64,000 nucleotides of DNA, from NCBI GenBank assembly GCA_020161245.1, contig JAIUOK010000012.1:1-64000 (forward strand), given 5' to 3'. The translations under genes were made by a program, and so were the position numbers. The DNA is from Actinomycetota bacterium (GTDB lineage Bacteria > Actinomycetota > Actinomycetes > S36-B12 > CAIYMF01). The stretch's first letter is position 1. The number at the start of each line of letters is the position of its first letter. The notes beneath the pieces are model-generated. The model saw nothing but the letters and a program-made list of their open reading frames with translations. It had not been told where the DNA came from and ran no database searches. This document shows, piece by piece, positions 50,018 through 60,727 of the stretch.

Positions 50018-50383
50018 ATGACGCCACCGCAGTTCCAGGAGGTCGCCCCCGTGCTCATCACGGGGGACGTCGCAGCGGCGCTCGAGCGCTACCGGCTGCT
50101 CGGGTTCGAGGCCACGCCGTACGAGGACGGCAGCCGCTACGGCTACCTGCGCCGCGGCTCCGTCGCGCTGCACGTCTCGTGGGAGGAGGTCGACCCGGAC
50201 CGCACCTGCGTCTCGGCCTACCTCTACGTCGACGACGCCGACGCGGTGCACGCCGAGTGGTCGGCGTCCGGCGTCGACGGCGTCCACCATGCGCCGGTCG
50301 ACACCGTCTACGGCCTGCGCGAGGGCGCCTACGTCGACCCCGACGGCAACGAGCTGCGGTACGGCTCGCCGCTCCCGTCGTAG
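50018..50383 (+). CDS. Glyoxalase/bleomycin-resistance-type VOC protein
   Basis: This 121-residue single-domain VOC protein has VAPVLITGDVAAALERYRLLGFEA at the start, VSAYLYVDDADAVHAEW centrally and GAYVDPDGNELRYG at the end. Such proteins bind drugs or act as small isomerases and dioxygenases; no substrate can be assigned. It is unrelated to the two-domain dioxygenases at 9678-11497 beyond fold. Probably leaderless ATG start. Confidence 0.85.
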   Translation: MTPPQFQEVAPVLITGDVAAALERYRLLGFEATPYEDGSRYGYLRRGSVALHVSWEEVDPDRTCVSAYLYVDDADAVHAEWSASGVDGVHHAPVDTVYGLREGAYVDPDGNELRYGSPLPS

Positions 50384-50454
50384 CCCTGCAGGGCTACCTC
50401 CCGGGGAGCGGACGCGCCGCGCACCCCGTGCCCGGCGGAGGTGGTGCGGCCCGC

Positions 50455-50460
50455 TACGAT
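50455..50460 (+). promoter_or_regulatory. -10 element of the aconitase gene
   Basis: TACGAT is followed five bases later by the 18-bp palindrome. The predicted start of transcription would lie within the palindrome, leaving a 5' leader of about 45 bases with a ribosome-binding site (GGAAGGA). Confidence 0.4.
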
Positions 50461-50464
50461 GAAG

Positions 50465-50482
50465 TATCTTGACGTCAAGATA
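50465..50482. promoter_or_regulatory. Perfect 18-bp palindrome upstream of aconitase, candidate operator
   Basis: TATCTTGAC and GTCAAGATA are exact reverse complements. The site overlaps the predicted transcription start of the aconitase gene and is AT-rich against the surrounding GC-rich DNA, as dimeric-repressor sites usually are. The regulator is not known; it does not look like the AcnR sites I recall. Confidence 0.6.
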
Positions 50483-50511
50483 AATTCTGCTCGGCAGTCG
50501 GAAGGACGGAC

Positions 50512-53175
<2,664 letters not shown>

Positions 53176-53189
53176 CGCACGGCAGACCC

Positions 53190-53229
53190 CGAGGGCGGGG
53201 CGGGACCGCGAGGTCCTGCCCCGCCCTCG
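53190..53229 (+). terminator. Aconitase terminator hairpin
   Basis: Two arms of 18 bases (CGAGGGCGGGGC ... GGGACC and its complement with one G-U pair) flank GCGA, starting 14 bases after the aconitase stop. Confidence 0.75.
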
Positions 53230-53230
53230 T

Positions 53231-53285
53231 GCATCTGGTCGTGGGAGCGCGCCGCAGAGCGCGCGATACGGCTGCCGGATCGTCG
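53231..53285. repeat. Imperfect palindromic repeat with GCAGAGCGCGCG core, copy 1
   Basis: The element has ATCTGG and CCGGAT ends and a GCGCGC-rich core. In the opposite orientation a related copy lies at 61697-61756, again between convergent genes. The shared core is GCAGAGCGCGCG. Confidence 0.55.
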
Positions 53286-53293
53286 TGCCGCGG

Positions 53294-53665
53294 CTAGAGC
53301 TTCTGGGTCCAGCGGTGGCCCTGCAGCGCCTCCTCGACCAGCGCCACCTCGCGCGCGGCACGGGCGAGGCGTGCCCCTTCGGCCTCGAGCGCGCGCAGCG
53401 CGGCGTCGACGACCTCGGGGGAGACCTGGTCGCCGAGCTCGCGGCGCGCCGACCCGTAGGCCGAGCGCGCACCTGCGAGAGCCGCGTGCACGTGGTGGGA
53501 CGCGAACCTCGCCAGCACCAGCGGATGGCGCCGCAGCACCTCGTGCGCGCGGTAGTCGGGCGGGCACTGGTCGAGCAGCCACGACACCGCCGCCTTCTCC
53601 CAGGACGGCGAGCCGGGCGGTGCGACGCTGCGCGGCCAGCCCGGGGGAGCGAGAGCGTCGGCCAC
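53294..53665 (-). CDS. Conserved actinobacterial protein of unknown function
   Basis: This 123-residue soluble helical protein starts VADALAPPGWPRSVAPPGSPSWEKAAVSWLLDQCPPDYR and continues VLRRHPLVLARFASHHVHAALAG. A family of close relatives occurs beside aconitase in many actinobacteria as I recall, with no assigned role. GTG start at 53665, six bases after a TACCGT hexamer, so probably leaderless. It is convergent with acnA. Confidence 0.8.
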   Translation of the reverse strand: MADALAPPGWPRSVAPPGSPSWEKAAVSWLLDQCPPDYRAHEVLRRHPLVLARFASHHVHAALAGARSAYGSARRELGDQVSPEVVDAALRALEAEGARLARAAREVALVEEALQGHRWTQKL

Positions 53666-53671
53666 GGGCGC

Positions 53672-53677
53672 ACGGTA
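53672..53677 (-). promoter_or_regulatory. -10 element of the unknown gene next to acnA (leaderless)
   Basis: TACCGT on the minus strand ends six bases before the GTG at 53665. Confidence 0.5.
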
Positions 53678-53737
53678 CCCGGGGCGGCCGACGTCGGGCG
53701 CTGTCCCTCGCATCGGGGCGACAGCGACGCGATGACA

Positions 53738-53771
53738 CCGCTTTCATCGCCGCAAGCCGTAGTGAAAGCGG
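53738..53771. promoter_or_regulatory. Inverted repeat upstream of the sugar transporter
   Basis: CCGCTTTCA (53738-53746) and TGAAAGCGG (53763-53771) are perfect 9-base inverted arms 16 bases apart, in the 324-bp region before the sugar-binding protein gene. Each arm resembles half of a LacI or ROK site. It may control either the transporter or the opposite gene. Confidence 0.45.
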
Positions 53772-53809
53772 ACAAACGGCCAACGCCCGGCGACCTCCGC
53801 GTGACGAAA

Positions 53810-53844
53810 TTGTTACCGGACACAACGAACTTTGTTGCCGGTAA
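53810..53844. promoter_or_regulatory. Direct-plus-inverted repeat, candidate ROK operator
   Basis: TTGTTACCGG (53810-53819) and TTGTTGCCGG (53832-53841) form a direct repeat 22 bp apart, two helical turns. The outer TTACCGG (53813-53819) and CCGGTAA (53838-53844) are inverted. This AT-rich patch lies about 150 bp before the sugar-binding protein gene, whose operon ends with a ROK regulator, the natural candidate to bind here. Confidence 0.5.
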
Positions 53845-53989
53845 GGGTGGCCCCCGTCACAGCGGCGGGAATATGTTCGCGCTGGCAACATTCATGCCCG
53901 GTCGTCACCCAGCGTCCGGGCTCTGCTCCCTCCCGGGTGGCTCACCCGGGGCCTTCAGGCACGGCGGACCCGTGCGAGAGAGGACAAGA

Positions 53990-55117
53990 ATGAGCAAGCG
54001 TCACGTGGGCCTCGCCGCCGCAGCTGCGGCCGCGGCCCTGCTGCTCGCAGCGTGCGGCTCCAGCAGCGACAACGGTGGCAGCTCGTCGGCCGCCCCGAGC
54101 GGCAGCGACACCGCTGCTGCCGGTGGCAAGGTCGGCGTCATCCTCCCCGACGCGGCGTCGTCGCCCCGCTGGGAGAACAACGACCGTCCGGCGCTCGACA
54201 AGGCCATCACCGCGGCGGGCTACGAGGCGATCATCCAGAACGCCGACAAGGACGTCTCGAAGTTCGCGACCCTCTGCGACTCGATGATCAACCAGGGCGT
54301 CAACGTCCTCATGATCGTCAACCTCGACTCGGAGTCGGGCGCTGCCTGCGAGAAGAAGGCCGCTGACGCCGGTATCCCGTCGATCGACTACGACCGTCTC
54401 ACGCTCGGCGGCTCGGCCAAGTACTACGTGTCGTTCGACAACGTCCAGGTCGGCAAGCTCATGGGCGAGGGCCTCATCAAGTGCCTCGACACCGCGGGCA
54501 AGACCAAGGCCAACGTCGTCATGATCAACGGCGACCCGACCGACAACAACGCCGCGCTGTTCAAGGCCGGCTACGTCGAGGCCCTCAAGGCCAAGGTCGA
54601 CTCGGGCGACTACAAGATCGTCGGCGACCAGACGGGCAAGTGGGACGCCACCGTCGCTCAGACCACCTTCGAGCAGCTGTACACGCAGAACGAGGGCAAG
54701 GTCGACGGCGTCATCTCCGCCAACGACACGATGGCGGGCGGCATCGTCACCGTCCTGACCAACAACAAGGTCGCCGGCCAGGTGCCGGTCACCGGCCAGG
54801 ACGCCTCTGACGAGGGCCTTCAGCGGGTCATCGCCGGCACGCAGTGCGGCACCGTGTTCAAGGACGTCAACCTCGAGGCCAAGGCTGCGGCCGACCTCGC
54901 GATCGCCATCCTCAAGAACGACGGCTCCGCCGACGCACTGGTCAACGGCGAGGTCGAGGACTCCACCACCAAGGTGAAGGTCCCCTCGGTCTTCGCGACC
55001 CCGGTCTGGGTCACCCAGGAGAACATCAAGGTTCCGTTCGACGCCGGCTACACCACGGTCGAGAAGGTCTGCACCGCGGACTACGCCGACGCGTGCGCCA
55101 AGCTCGGTCTGAGCTGA
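53990..55117 (+). CDS. Sugar ABC transporter substrate-binding lipoprotein, xylose type
   Basis: This 375-residue lipoprotein has a signal peptide ending LLLAACGSSS with lipid-anchored Cys22. A Ser/Gly-rich linker follows, then a periplasmic-binding-protein type I fold. GVILPDAASSPRWENNDRPALDKA, DYDRLTLGGSAKYYVSFDNVQVGKLMGEGL and GQDASDEGLQRVIAGTQCGTV are closest to XylF-like proteins. The ligand is probably D-xylose or a similar pentose. ATG follows GAGAGAGGAC. A strong hairpin follows and likely raises its level over the membrane components. Confidence 0.9.
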   Translation: MSKRHVGLAAAAAAAALLLAACGSSSDNGGSSSAAPSGSDTAAAGGKVGVILPDAASSPRWENNDRPALDKAITAAGYEAIIQNADKDVSKFATLCDSMINQGVNVLMIVNLDSESGAACEKKAADAGIPSIDYDRLTLGGSAKYYVSFDNVQVGKLMGEGLIKCLDTAGKTKANVVMINGDPTDNNAALFKAGYVEALKAKVDSGDYKIVGDQTGKWDATVAQTTFEQLYTQNEGKVDGVISANDTMAGGIVTVLTNNKVAGQVPVTGQDASDEGLQRVIAGTQCGTVFKDVNLEAKAAADLAIAILKNDGSADALVNGEVEDSTTKVKVPSVFATPVWVTQENIKVPFDAGYTTVEKVCTADYADACAKLGLS

Positions 55118-55123
55118 ACCGTG

Positions 55124-55157
55124 GCGGGGGCCCGGTACTCCGGTACCGGGCCCCCGC
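55124..55157 (+). terminator. Perfect hairpin after the sugar-binding protein gene
   Basis: GCGGGGGCCCGGTAC pairs perfectly with its complement around TCCG, six bases after the stop. It probably acts as a partial terminator or mRNA stabiliser so that the binding protein is made in excess over the ATPase and permease. Confidence 0.75.
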
Positions 55158-55239
55158 TCTACCTGCAGTCCCTAGTCTCGACACTGCGCGGCCCGACGCC
55201 GCGCGCACGCTCCTCGTACTCCCTCAACCGAGAGGCGCC

Positions 55240-56076
55240 ATGACCGTCACGACGACCTCAGGCGGCACCGCGACGTCGCCCGACAGCGCACCCCTGCTGT
55301 CGCTGCGCAAGGTCAACAAGAGCTTCGGTGCTGTCGACGTCCTCAAGGACGTCGACCTCGACGTCCGGCTCGGCCGGGTCACCGCCCTCGTGGGCGACAA
55401 CGGCGCCGGCAAGTCCACGCTCATCAAGGGCATCGCCGGCATCTACGGCTTCGACTCCGGCGAGTACCTCTGGGAGGGCCAGCCCGTCACAGTCGGCCAC
55501 CCGAAGGACGCCAACGCGCTCGGGATCGAGGTCGTCTACCAGGACCTCGCCCTGTGCGACAACCTCGACATCGTCCAGAACATGTTCCTGGGCCGCGAGG
55601 AGAAGTCGGCCGCCGTCCTCGACGAGATCACTATGGAGGAGCGCGCCAAGGAGACCCTGGCGGGGCTCTCGGTGCGCACCGTGAAGTCCGTGCGGCAGAA
55701 GGTCGCGAGCCTGTCCGGCGGTCAGCGCCAGACCGTGGCGATCGCGCGCGCGGTGCTCTGGAACTCCAAGCTCGTGATCCTCGACGAGCCGACCGCGGCC
55801 CTCGGCGTCGCCCAGACCGAGCAGGTGCTGCGGCTCGTCCGCGCGCTGGCCGACAACGGCCTCGCTGTGATCCTCATCAGCCACAACATGAACGACGTGC
55901 TCGCCGTGGCCGACGACATCGCGGTCCTCTACCTCGGCCGGCGCACCGCGCACGTCGAGGCCAAGGACATCACCCACTCGCAGGTGGTCGAGCTGATCAC
56001 CGGCGGCGGCGCCGCCCCTGCGTCGATGACCAGTGCCGCGGCCGACGAGCCGGGCGTCGAGGGAGATGCGTCGTGA
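55240..56076 (+). CDS. Sugar ABC transporter ATP-binding protein (single domain)
   Basis: This 278-residue ATPase has Walker A GDNGAGKST, Q-loop YQDLALCDN, signature LSGGQRQTVAIARAVL, Walker B LVILDEPTAAL and H-loop ISHNM. The first 20 residues are a Ser/Thr-rich tail. XylG and most CUT2-family ATPases have two fused nucleotide-binding domains; this one has only one, so it must homodimerise, like FrcA-type proteins. The last 25 residues are low-complexity. Its stop overlaps the permease GTG by four bases. Confidence 0.92.
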   Translation: MTVTTTSGGTATSPDSAPLLSLRKVNKSFGAVDVLKDVDLDVRLGRVTALVGDNGAGKSTLIKGIAGIYGFDSGEYLWEGQPVTVGHPKDANALGIEVVYQDLALCDNLDIVQNMFLGREEKSAAVLDEITMEERAKETLAGLSVRTVKSVRQKVASLSGGQRQTVAIARAVLWNSKLVILDEPTAALGVAQTEQVLRLVRALADNGLAVILISHNMNDVLAVADDIAVLYLGRRTAHVEAKDITHSQVVELITGGGAAPASMTSAAADEPGVEGDAS

Positions 56077-57341
56077 GCGAGACCTCCATCACCCAGAAGC
56101 AGCTCGAGAACGCCGAGCAGGCGCCGGACTCCGGCCTGGCTGCGGCTGCCCGCGAGTACGTTGCCCGCGTCCGAGGCGGCGACGTCGGCCCGCTGCCGGC
56201 GATCCTGGGCCTAGTCGCCCTGCTCATCGTCTTCTCGGCCTTGCGCCCCTCGACGTTCACCAACCCGTTCAACTTCGCCAACCTCATCGTGCAGAGCGCG
56301 GCCGTCATCGTGATCGCGATGGGCCTCGTGTTCGTGCTCCTGCTCGGCGAGATCGATCTGGCCGCCGGGTTCACGGCCGGTGTCTGCGGCGCCATGCTCG
56401 GGATCACCACCACGAGGTGGGGCCTGTCCTGGGTCGTGGGAGTGCTCGTCTGCCTGGCCGTCGGCGCGCTCATCGGGTTCATCAACGGTGCCCTGGTCTC
56501 GAGGGTCGGCATCCCGTCGTTCGTCGTGACACTGGCCATGTTCCTCGCGCTGCAGGGCGCGCTGCTCGCGCTCATCGGCGAGGGCGGCACCATCCGCATC
56601 ACCAGCCCCGTGATCCTCGCGATCATGGCCAACACCCTGCCCCCGTGGCTGGGCTGGCTGCTCTACGTGGTCGTGATCGCGGCGTTCGCGTTCTTCACCT
56701 ACCGCTCGATGATGGTGCGCCGCAGGAAGAACCTCGTCGCGCAGTCCACGTCGGTGTGGGCGGTGAAGGTCGTGAGCCTCGCCCTCCTGCTCGGCCTGGC
56801 GACGGCGTACCTGAACGTCGAGCGCAGCCGCAACCCCGCCGTCAGCTCCATCAAGGGCATCCCGATCATCGTCGTGCTGCTGCTGGTGCTGCTGGTCGCG
56901 CTGACCTTCCTGCTGACGCGTACGGCTTTCGGCCGCCACCTCTACGCGATCGGCGGCAACGCCGAGGCGGCGCGCCGCGCGGGCATCAACGTCCCGATGA
57001 TGCGGACGATGGCGTTCGTGCTGTGCTCCTCGATCGCTGCGATCGCGGGAATCGTGCTGGCCAGCCGTGTGAACTCGGTGACGCCCTCGACGGGTGGCGG
57101 CGAGACGCTGCTGTTCGCCGTCGGCGCGGCCGTCATCGGCGGAACGTCGCTGTTCGGCGGCAAGGGCCGGCCGGTGGACGCGATCATCGGCGGCCTCGTG
57201 GTCGCGGTCGTGGCCAACGGCATGGGTCTGCTCAACCAGTCGGCTGCCGTCGTCTACATCGTCACCGGCTTCGTCCTGCTGCTCGCAGCGGGCGTCGACG
57301 CCCTGTCGCGCCGGCGCGCGGCGGCCACCGGGCGCGGCTAG
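56073..57341 (+). CDS. Sugar ABC transporter permease (XylH/RbsC family)
   Basis: This 422-residue membrane protein has about 10-12 helices and the CUT2 permease signature GEIDLAAGFTAGVCGAMLG and GIPSFVVTLAMFLALQGALL. VGAAVIGGTSLFGGKGRPVDAIIGGLVVAV near the C-terminus is the conserved cytoplasmic loop that contacts the ATPase. Its large size and extra loop at about 210-260 match XylH rather than RbsC. The N-terminal 50 residues are cytosolic. GTG start coupled to the ATPase gene. Confidence 0.92.
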   Translation: MSETSITQKQLENAEQAPDSGLAAAAREYVARVRGGDVGPLPAILGLVALLIVFSALRPSTFTNPFNFANLIVQSAAVIVIAMGLVFVLLLGEIDLAAGFTAGVCGAMLGITTTRWGLSWVVGVLVCLAVGALIGFINGALVSRVGIPSFVVTLAMFLALQGALLALIGEGGTIRITSPVILAIMANTLPPWLGWLLYVVVIAAFAFFTYRSMMVRRRKNLVAQSTSVWAVKVVSLALLLGLATAYLNVERSRNPAVSSIKGIPIIVVLLLVLLVALTFLLTRTAFGRHLYAIGGNAEAARRAGINVPMMRTMAFVLCSSIAAIAGIVLASRVNSVTPSTGGGETLLFAVGAAVIGGTSLFGGKGRPVDAIIGGLVVAVVANGMGLLNQSAAVVYIVTGFVLLLAAGVDALSRRRAAATGRG

Positions 57342-57379
57342 CGGCTGCACGACCGGACGCAACGGAGGGAGGTCGACCC

Positions 57380-58591
57380 GTGTCGCTCGCAGGGGCCACG
57401 CAGGACGAGGTACGCCGCCACAACCTGGCTGCGCTCGTCCGGTTCCTGCACGAGCACGGGTCGACCTCCCGCTCCGAGCTGGTCAGCCACACCGGCCTCA
57501 ACCGCTCCACTGTCGGTGGGCTCATCTCCGACCTCGTGGCGGTCGGTCTCGTGCGGGAGACCGAGCCGGTGGCGAGCGGAGTGGGCCGCCCGTCGTACGG
57601 CGTCGAGCCCGTCAGCGAGCGTGCCTTCGTGCTGGCCATCGACCTGAGGGTCGATCGCGCGATCGTCGCGATCGTGGGGCTCGGGGGAGCGGTGCTGGCA
57701 CGCCGGGAGCACCGGTTCCGCAAGGGCCAGCAGCGCGAGGAGCGCATCGTGGCGCAGACCGTCGAGGTCTGCCGCGAGGTGCTGGGCTCCGCGCCCGAGG
57801 GCGGCCTGCTGGTCGGCGTCGGTGTCGGGGTCCCGGGCCTGGTGCGCCAGCCCGACGGCCTGGTGCGGTTCGCGCCCAACCTCGGCTGGGTCGACGTCCC
57901 GCTCGGCGACCACGTGGCGGAGAGCCTCGGCGTCGACGTGCCCATCGTGGTGGGCAACGACTCCGACCTCGGTGCCGTGGCCGAGCGCGTCCGCGGCAGC
58001 GCCATGGGCGCGGCCAACGTGATCTACCTGTCCGGCCAGGTCGGCGTCGGCGGCGGGATCCTGCTCGACGGCCGGCTGCTCATGGGCGCCCAGGGGTACG
58101 GCGGCGAGGTCGGCCACATGCGGGTGAACCCGAAGGGCCGCGCCTGCCGCTGCGGCTCGGTCGGCTGCTGGGAGACCGAGATCGGCGAGCCCGCCCTGCG
58201 CGAGGCCGCCGGCGTCGGCGACTCGGTGCCGGTCGCCGAGATCGTCGCCCGCGCCTCGGGCGGCGACAAGGCGGCCCGCCGCGGTCTGCGCGGCGTCGGC
58301 CGCTGGCTGGGCATCGGCGTGGCGAACCTGGTCAACATCTTCAACCCCGACGTCGTGGTGTTCGGAGGCTCGCTGCGCGAGATCCTCCCCGCCACCCGCG
58401 ACCTCGTCGAGGACGCCGTCGGCGGGGCGCTCACCGCGCCCGGCGAGCACGTCCTGCTCGCGCTGCCGGCCCTGGGCGACGACTCCACGCTGCTCGGCGC
58501 GGCCGAGGCGGCGTTCACCGCGCTGCTCGACGACCCGCTCGGCGCTGTCTCCGGCCACGCTGCCCGCTCCCGGACTGCTGCCGGCGCCTGA
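57380..58591 (+). CDS. ROK-family transcriptional regulator of the sugar transporter
   Basis: This 403-residue protein has an N-terminal winged helix (SRSELVSHTGLNRSTVGGLISDLVAVGLV, about 30-60) and a C-terminal ROK sugar-kinase-like domain. GVGVGVPGLV and the zinc motif CRCGSVGCWET (CxCGxxGCxE) are clear. Such XylR/Rok7B7-like proteins repress pentose operons and are released by sugar or sugar phosphate. It lies 38 bp after the permease gene, preceded by GGAGGGAGG, so it is in the operon. In Streptomyces the equivalent rok gene flanks xylFGH, supporting the assignment. Confidence 0.93.
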   Translation: MSLAGATQDEVRRHNLAALVRFLHEHGSTSRSELVSHTGLNRSTVGGLISDLVAVGLVRETEPVASGVGRPSYGVEPVSERAFVLAIDLRVDRAIVAIVGLGGAVLARREHRFRKGQQREERIVAQTVEVCREVLGSAPEGGLLVGVGVGVPGLVRQPDGLVRFAPNLGWVDVPLGDHVAESLGVDVPIVVGNDSDLGAVAERVRGSAMGAANVIYLSGQVGVGGGILLDGRLLMGAQGYGGEVGHMRVNPKGRACRCGSVGCWETEIGEPALREAAGVGDSVPVAEIVARASGGDKAARRGLRGVGRWLGIGVANLVNIFNPDVVVFGGSLREILPATRDLVEDAVGGALTAPGEHVLLALPALGDDSTLLGAAEAAFTALLDDPLGAVSGHAARSRTAAGA

Positions 58592-58694
58592 GCGGACGCG
58601 TCGGCCGGGCCGGCCTGACTGCGTCGTCGCAGGTCAGGGTCACGACCCGGCCACGTCGTCGGCGTCACGGGAGGCCGGACGGCTCCAGGCTCCC

Positions 58695-58700
58695 TAGACT
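58695..58700 (+). promoter_or_regulatory. -10 element of dxs (leaderless)
   Basis: TAGACT ends six bases before the ATG at 58707; no ribosome-binding site lies between. Confidence 0.5.
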
Positions 58701-58706
58701 CGGTGC

Positions 58707-60641
58707 ATGAGCGTGCTCGCCCGGATCTCGTCGCCCCGCGACCTCCAGCAGCTGCCGGCCGACGACCTGCCGCAGCTCGCGGAGGAGATCCGCGCGGCCC
58801 TCGTCGAGAAGGTGACCCGGACCGGCGGCCACCTCGGCCCCAACCTCGGCGTCGTCGAGCTCACCATCGCGCTGCACCGCGTGTTCCGGTCGCCGGACGA
58901 CGTGCTCGTCTTCGACACCGGGCACCAGGCCTACGTCCACAAGATGCTGACCGGCCGGCTCGACGGGTTCGAGCACCTGCGCCAGGGCGGCGGCCTGTCG
59001 GGCTACCCGAGCCGGGCCGAGTCGCCGCACGACGTCGTCGAGAACTCCCACGCGTCCACGGCGCTGTCGTGGGCCGACGGCATCGCCAAGGGATTCGAGC
59101 GCACCGGCCAGCTCGGTCGGCGGCACGTGGTCGGCGTCATCGGCGACGGCGCCCTCACGGGCGGCATGGCGTGGGAGGCGATCAACAACATCGCCGGCGC
59201 CCCCGACCGTCCCCTGGTGATCGTGGTCAACGACAACGAGCGCTCGTACTCGCCGACCATCGGCGGCCTCGCCAGCCACCTCGCGACGCTGCGCACGACC
59301 CGCAGCTACGAGAAGGTCCTCGACTGGGGCAAGCACGTCCTGGGCCGCACGCCGGTGGTGGGCGCGCCGCTCTACGAGACGCTGCACGGCGTGAAGAAGG
59401 GCGTGAAGGACGTCCTCGCGCCCCAGGGCATGTTCGAGGACCTGGGGCTGAAGTACATCGGGCCCGTCGACGGCCACGACATCGAGGCGCTCGAGCACGC
59501 GCTCGGCCGCGCGAAGGTCTACGGCGGCCCCGTGATCGTGCACGTCATCACCGAGAAGGGCCGCGGCTACCAGCCCGCCCTGCAGGACGAGGCCGAGCGG
59601 TTCCACGCCGTCGGCATCATCGACCCCGAGACCGGCCAGCCGCTCGCGTCCAAGGGCACCACGTGGACGTCGGTGTTCTCGCGCGAGCTCGTCGAGATCG
59701 GCCACGAGCGCTCCGACGTCGTCGCCATCACGGCGGCGATGATGGGGCCCACGGGCCTCGACCGGTTCCAGGCGGAGTTCCCGGATCGCACCTACGACGT
59801 CGGCATCGCCGAGCAGCACGCCGCGACCAGTGCCGCAGGCATGGCGTTCGGCGGCCTGCACCCCGTCGTCGCCGTGTACGCCACGTTCCTCAACCGCGCC
59901 TTCGACCAGCTGCTCATGGACTGCGCGCTCCACCGCGCCGGTGTCACCTTCGTGCTCGACCGCGCCGGCATCACCGGCGACGACGGCGCCAGCCACAACG
60001 GCATGTGGGACATGACGATCGTCGGCGTCGTGCCCGGCGCGCGGCTCGCCGCCCCTCGCGACGCCGCGACGCTGCGCGAGGAGCTGCGCGAGGCCGTCGA
60101 CGTCGCGGACGCCCCCACGGTCGTCCGATTCCCCAAGGGCGGCGTGGCCGACGACGTGCCCGCCCTCGAGCGGATCGACGGCGTCGATGTGCTCCGCCGC
60201 GACGGCTCCGCCGACGTGCTGCTCGTCTCGATCGGCGCATTCGCCGGTCTCGCGCTCGAGGTGGCCGACCGGCTCGCGGCGCAGGGGATCGGCGTCACCG
60301 TGGTCGACCCGCGCTGGGTGCTCCCCGTCCCGGACGCCGTCGTGGACCTGGCCCGCGCGCACCGCCTCGTCGTGTCGGTGGAGGACAACAGCCGCGCTGG
60401 CGGTGTCGGCACCGCGATCGCGGCGGCACTGCGCGACGCCGACGTCGACGTCGCGTTCCGCGACTTCGGCGTCGAGAAGCGCTTCCTCGACCACGGCACG
60501 CGCGCCGCGGTGCTCGCCGAGCTCGGCCTCACCGCGCAGGACGTCTCCCGCGCCGTCGTCGAGACCGTCGCGCGTCTGGACAACGGCCACGACGTCACCG
60601 ACGCGACCCAGCCGGCCGAGCAGCGCGAGCAGTCCGAGTAG
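58707..60641 (+). CDS. dxs: 1-Deoxy-D-xylulose-5-phosphate synthase
   Basis: This 644-residue thiamine-diphosphate enzyme condenses pyruvate and glyceraldehyde 3-phosphate at the entry of the MEP isoprenoid pathway. [14 protein letters not shown] carries His42, [16 protein letters not shown] is the cofactor motif, [12 protein letters not shown] has the catalytic Glu and [11 protein letters not shown] is conserved. It is full length. The ATG at 58707 is supported by the -10 box six bases before. A palindromic repeat follows its stop. Confidence 0.98.
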   Translation: MSVLARISSPRDLQQLPADDLPQLAEEIRAALVEKVTRTGGHLGPNLGVVELTIALHRVFRSPDDVLVFDTGHQAYVHKMLTGRLDGFEHLRQGGGLSGYPSRAESPHDVVENSHASTALSWADGIAKGFERTGQLGRRHVVGVIGDGALTGGMAWEAINNIAGAPDRPLVIVVNDNERSYSPTIGGLASHLATLRTTRSYEKVLDWGKHVLGRTPVVGAPLYETLHGVKKGVKDVLAPQGMFEDLGLKYIGPVDGHDIEALEHALGRAKVYGGPVIVHVITEKGRGYQPALQDEAERFHAVGIIDPETGQPLASKGTTWTSVFSRELVEIGHERSDVVAITAAMMGPTGLDRFQAEFPDRTYDVGIAEQHAATSAAGMAFGGLHPVVAVYATFLNRAFDQLLMDCALHRAGVTFVLDRAGITGDDGASHNGMWDMTIVGVVPGARLAAPRDAATLREELREAVDVADAPTVVRFPKGGVADDVPALERIDGVDVLRRDGSADVLLVSIGAFAGLALEVADRLAAQGIGVTVVDPRWVLPVPDAVVDLARAHRLVVSVEDNSRAGGVGTAIAAALRDADVDVAFRDFGVEKRFLDHGTRAAVLAELGLTAQDVSRAVVETVARLDNGHDVTDATQPAEQREQSE

Positions 60642-60653
60642 GTCGAGCCCGCG

Positions 60654-60696
60654 TTGGGGGTCGATCCGCGCTCTCTGCGACGCCTTCCGACCCCCA
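60654..60696. repeat. 43-nt palindromic repeat, diverged copy 3
   Basis: It matches the copies at 29902 and 29963 at about 35 of 43 positions by my count, with identical ends TTGGGGGTCG and CGACCCCCA. It is 12 bases past the dxs stop and could also end that transcript. Confidence 0.7.
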
Positions 60697-60715
60697 TCTG
60701 CGGTGCGGCCGCGCC

Positions 60716-60721
60716 TAGGCT
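60716..60721 (+). promoter_or_regulatory. -10 element of the aldo-keto reductase gene (leaderless)
   Basis: TAGGCT ends six bases before the ATG at 60728. Confidence 0.5.
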
Positions 60722-60727
60722 GCGCCC

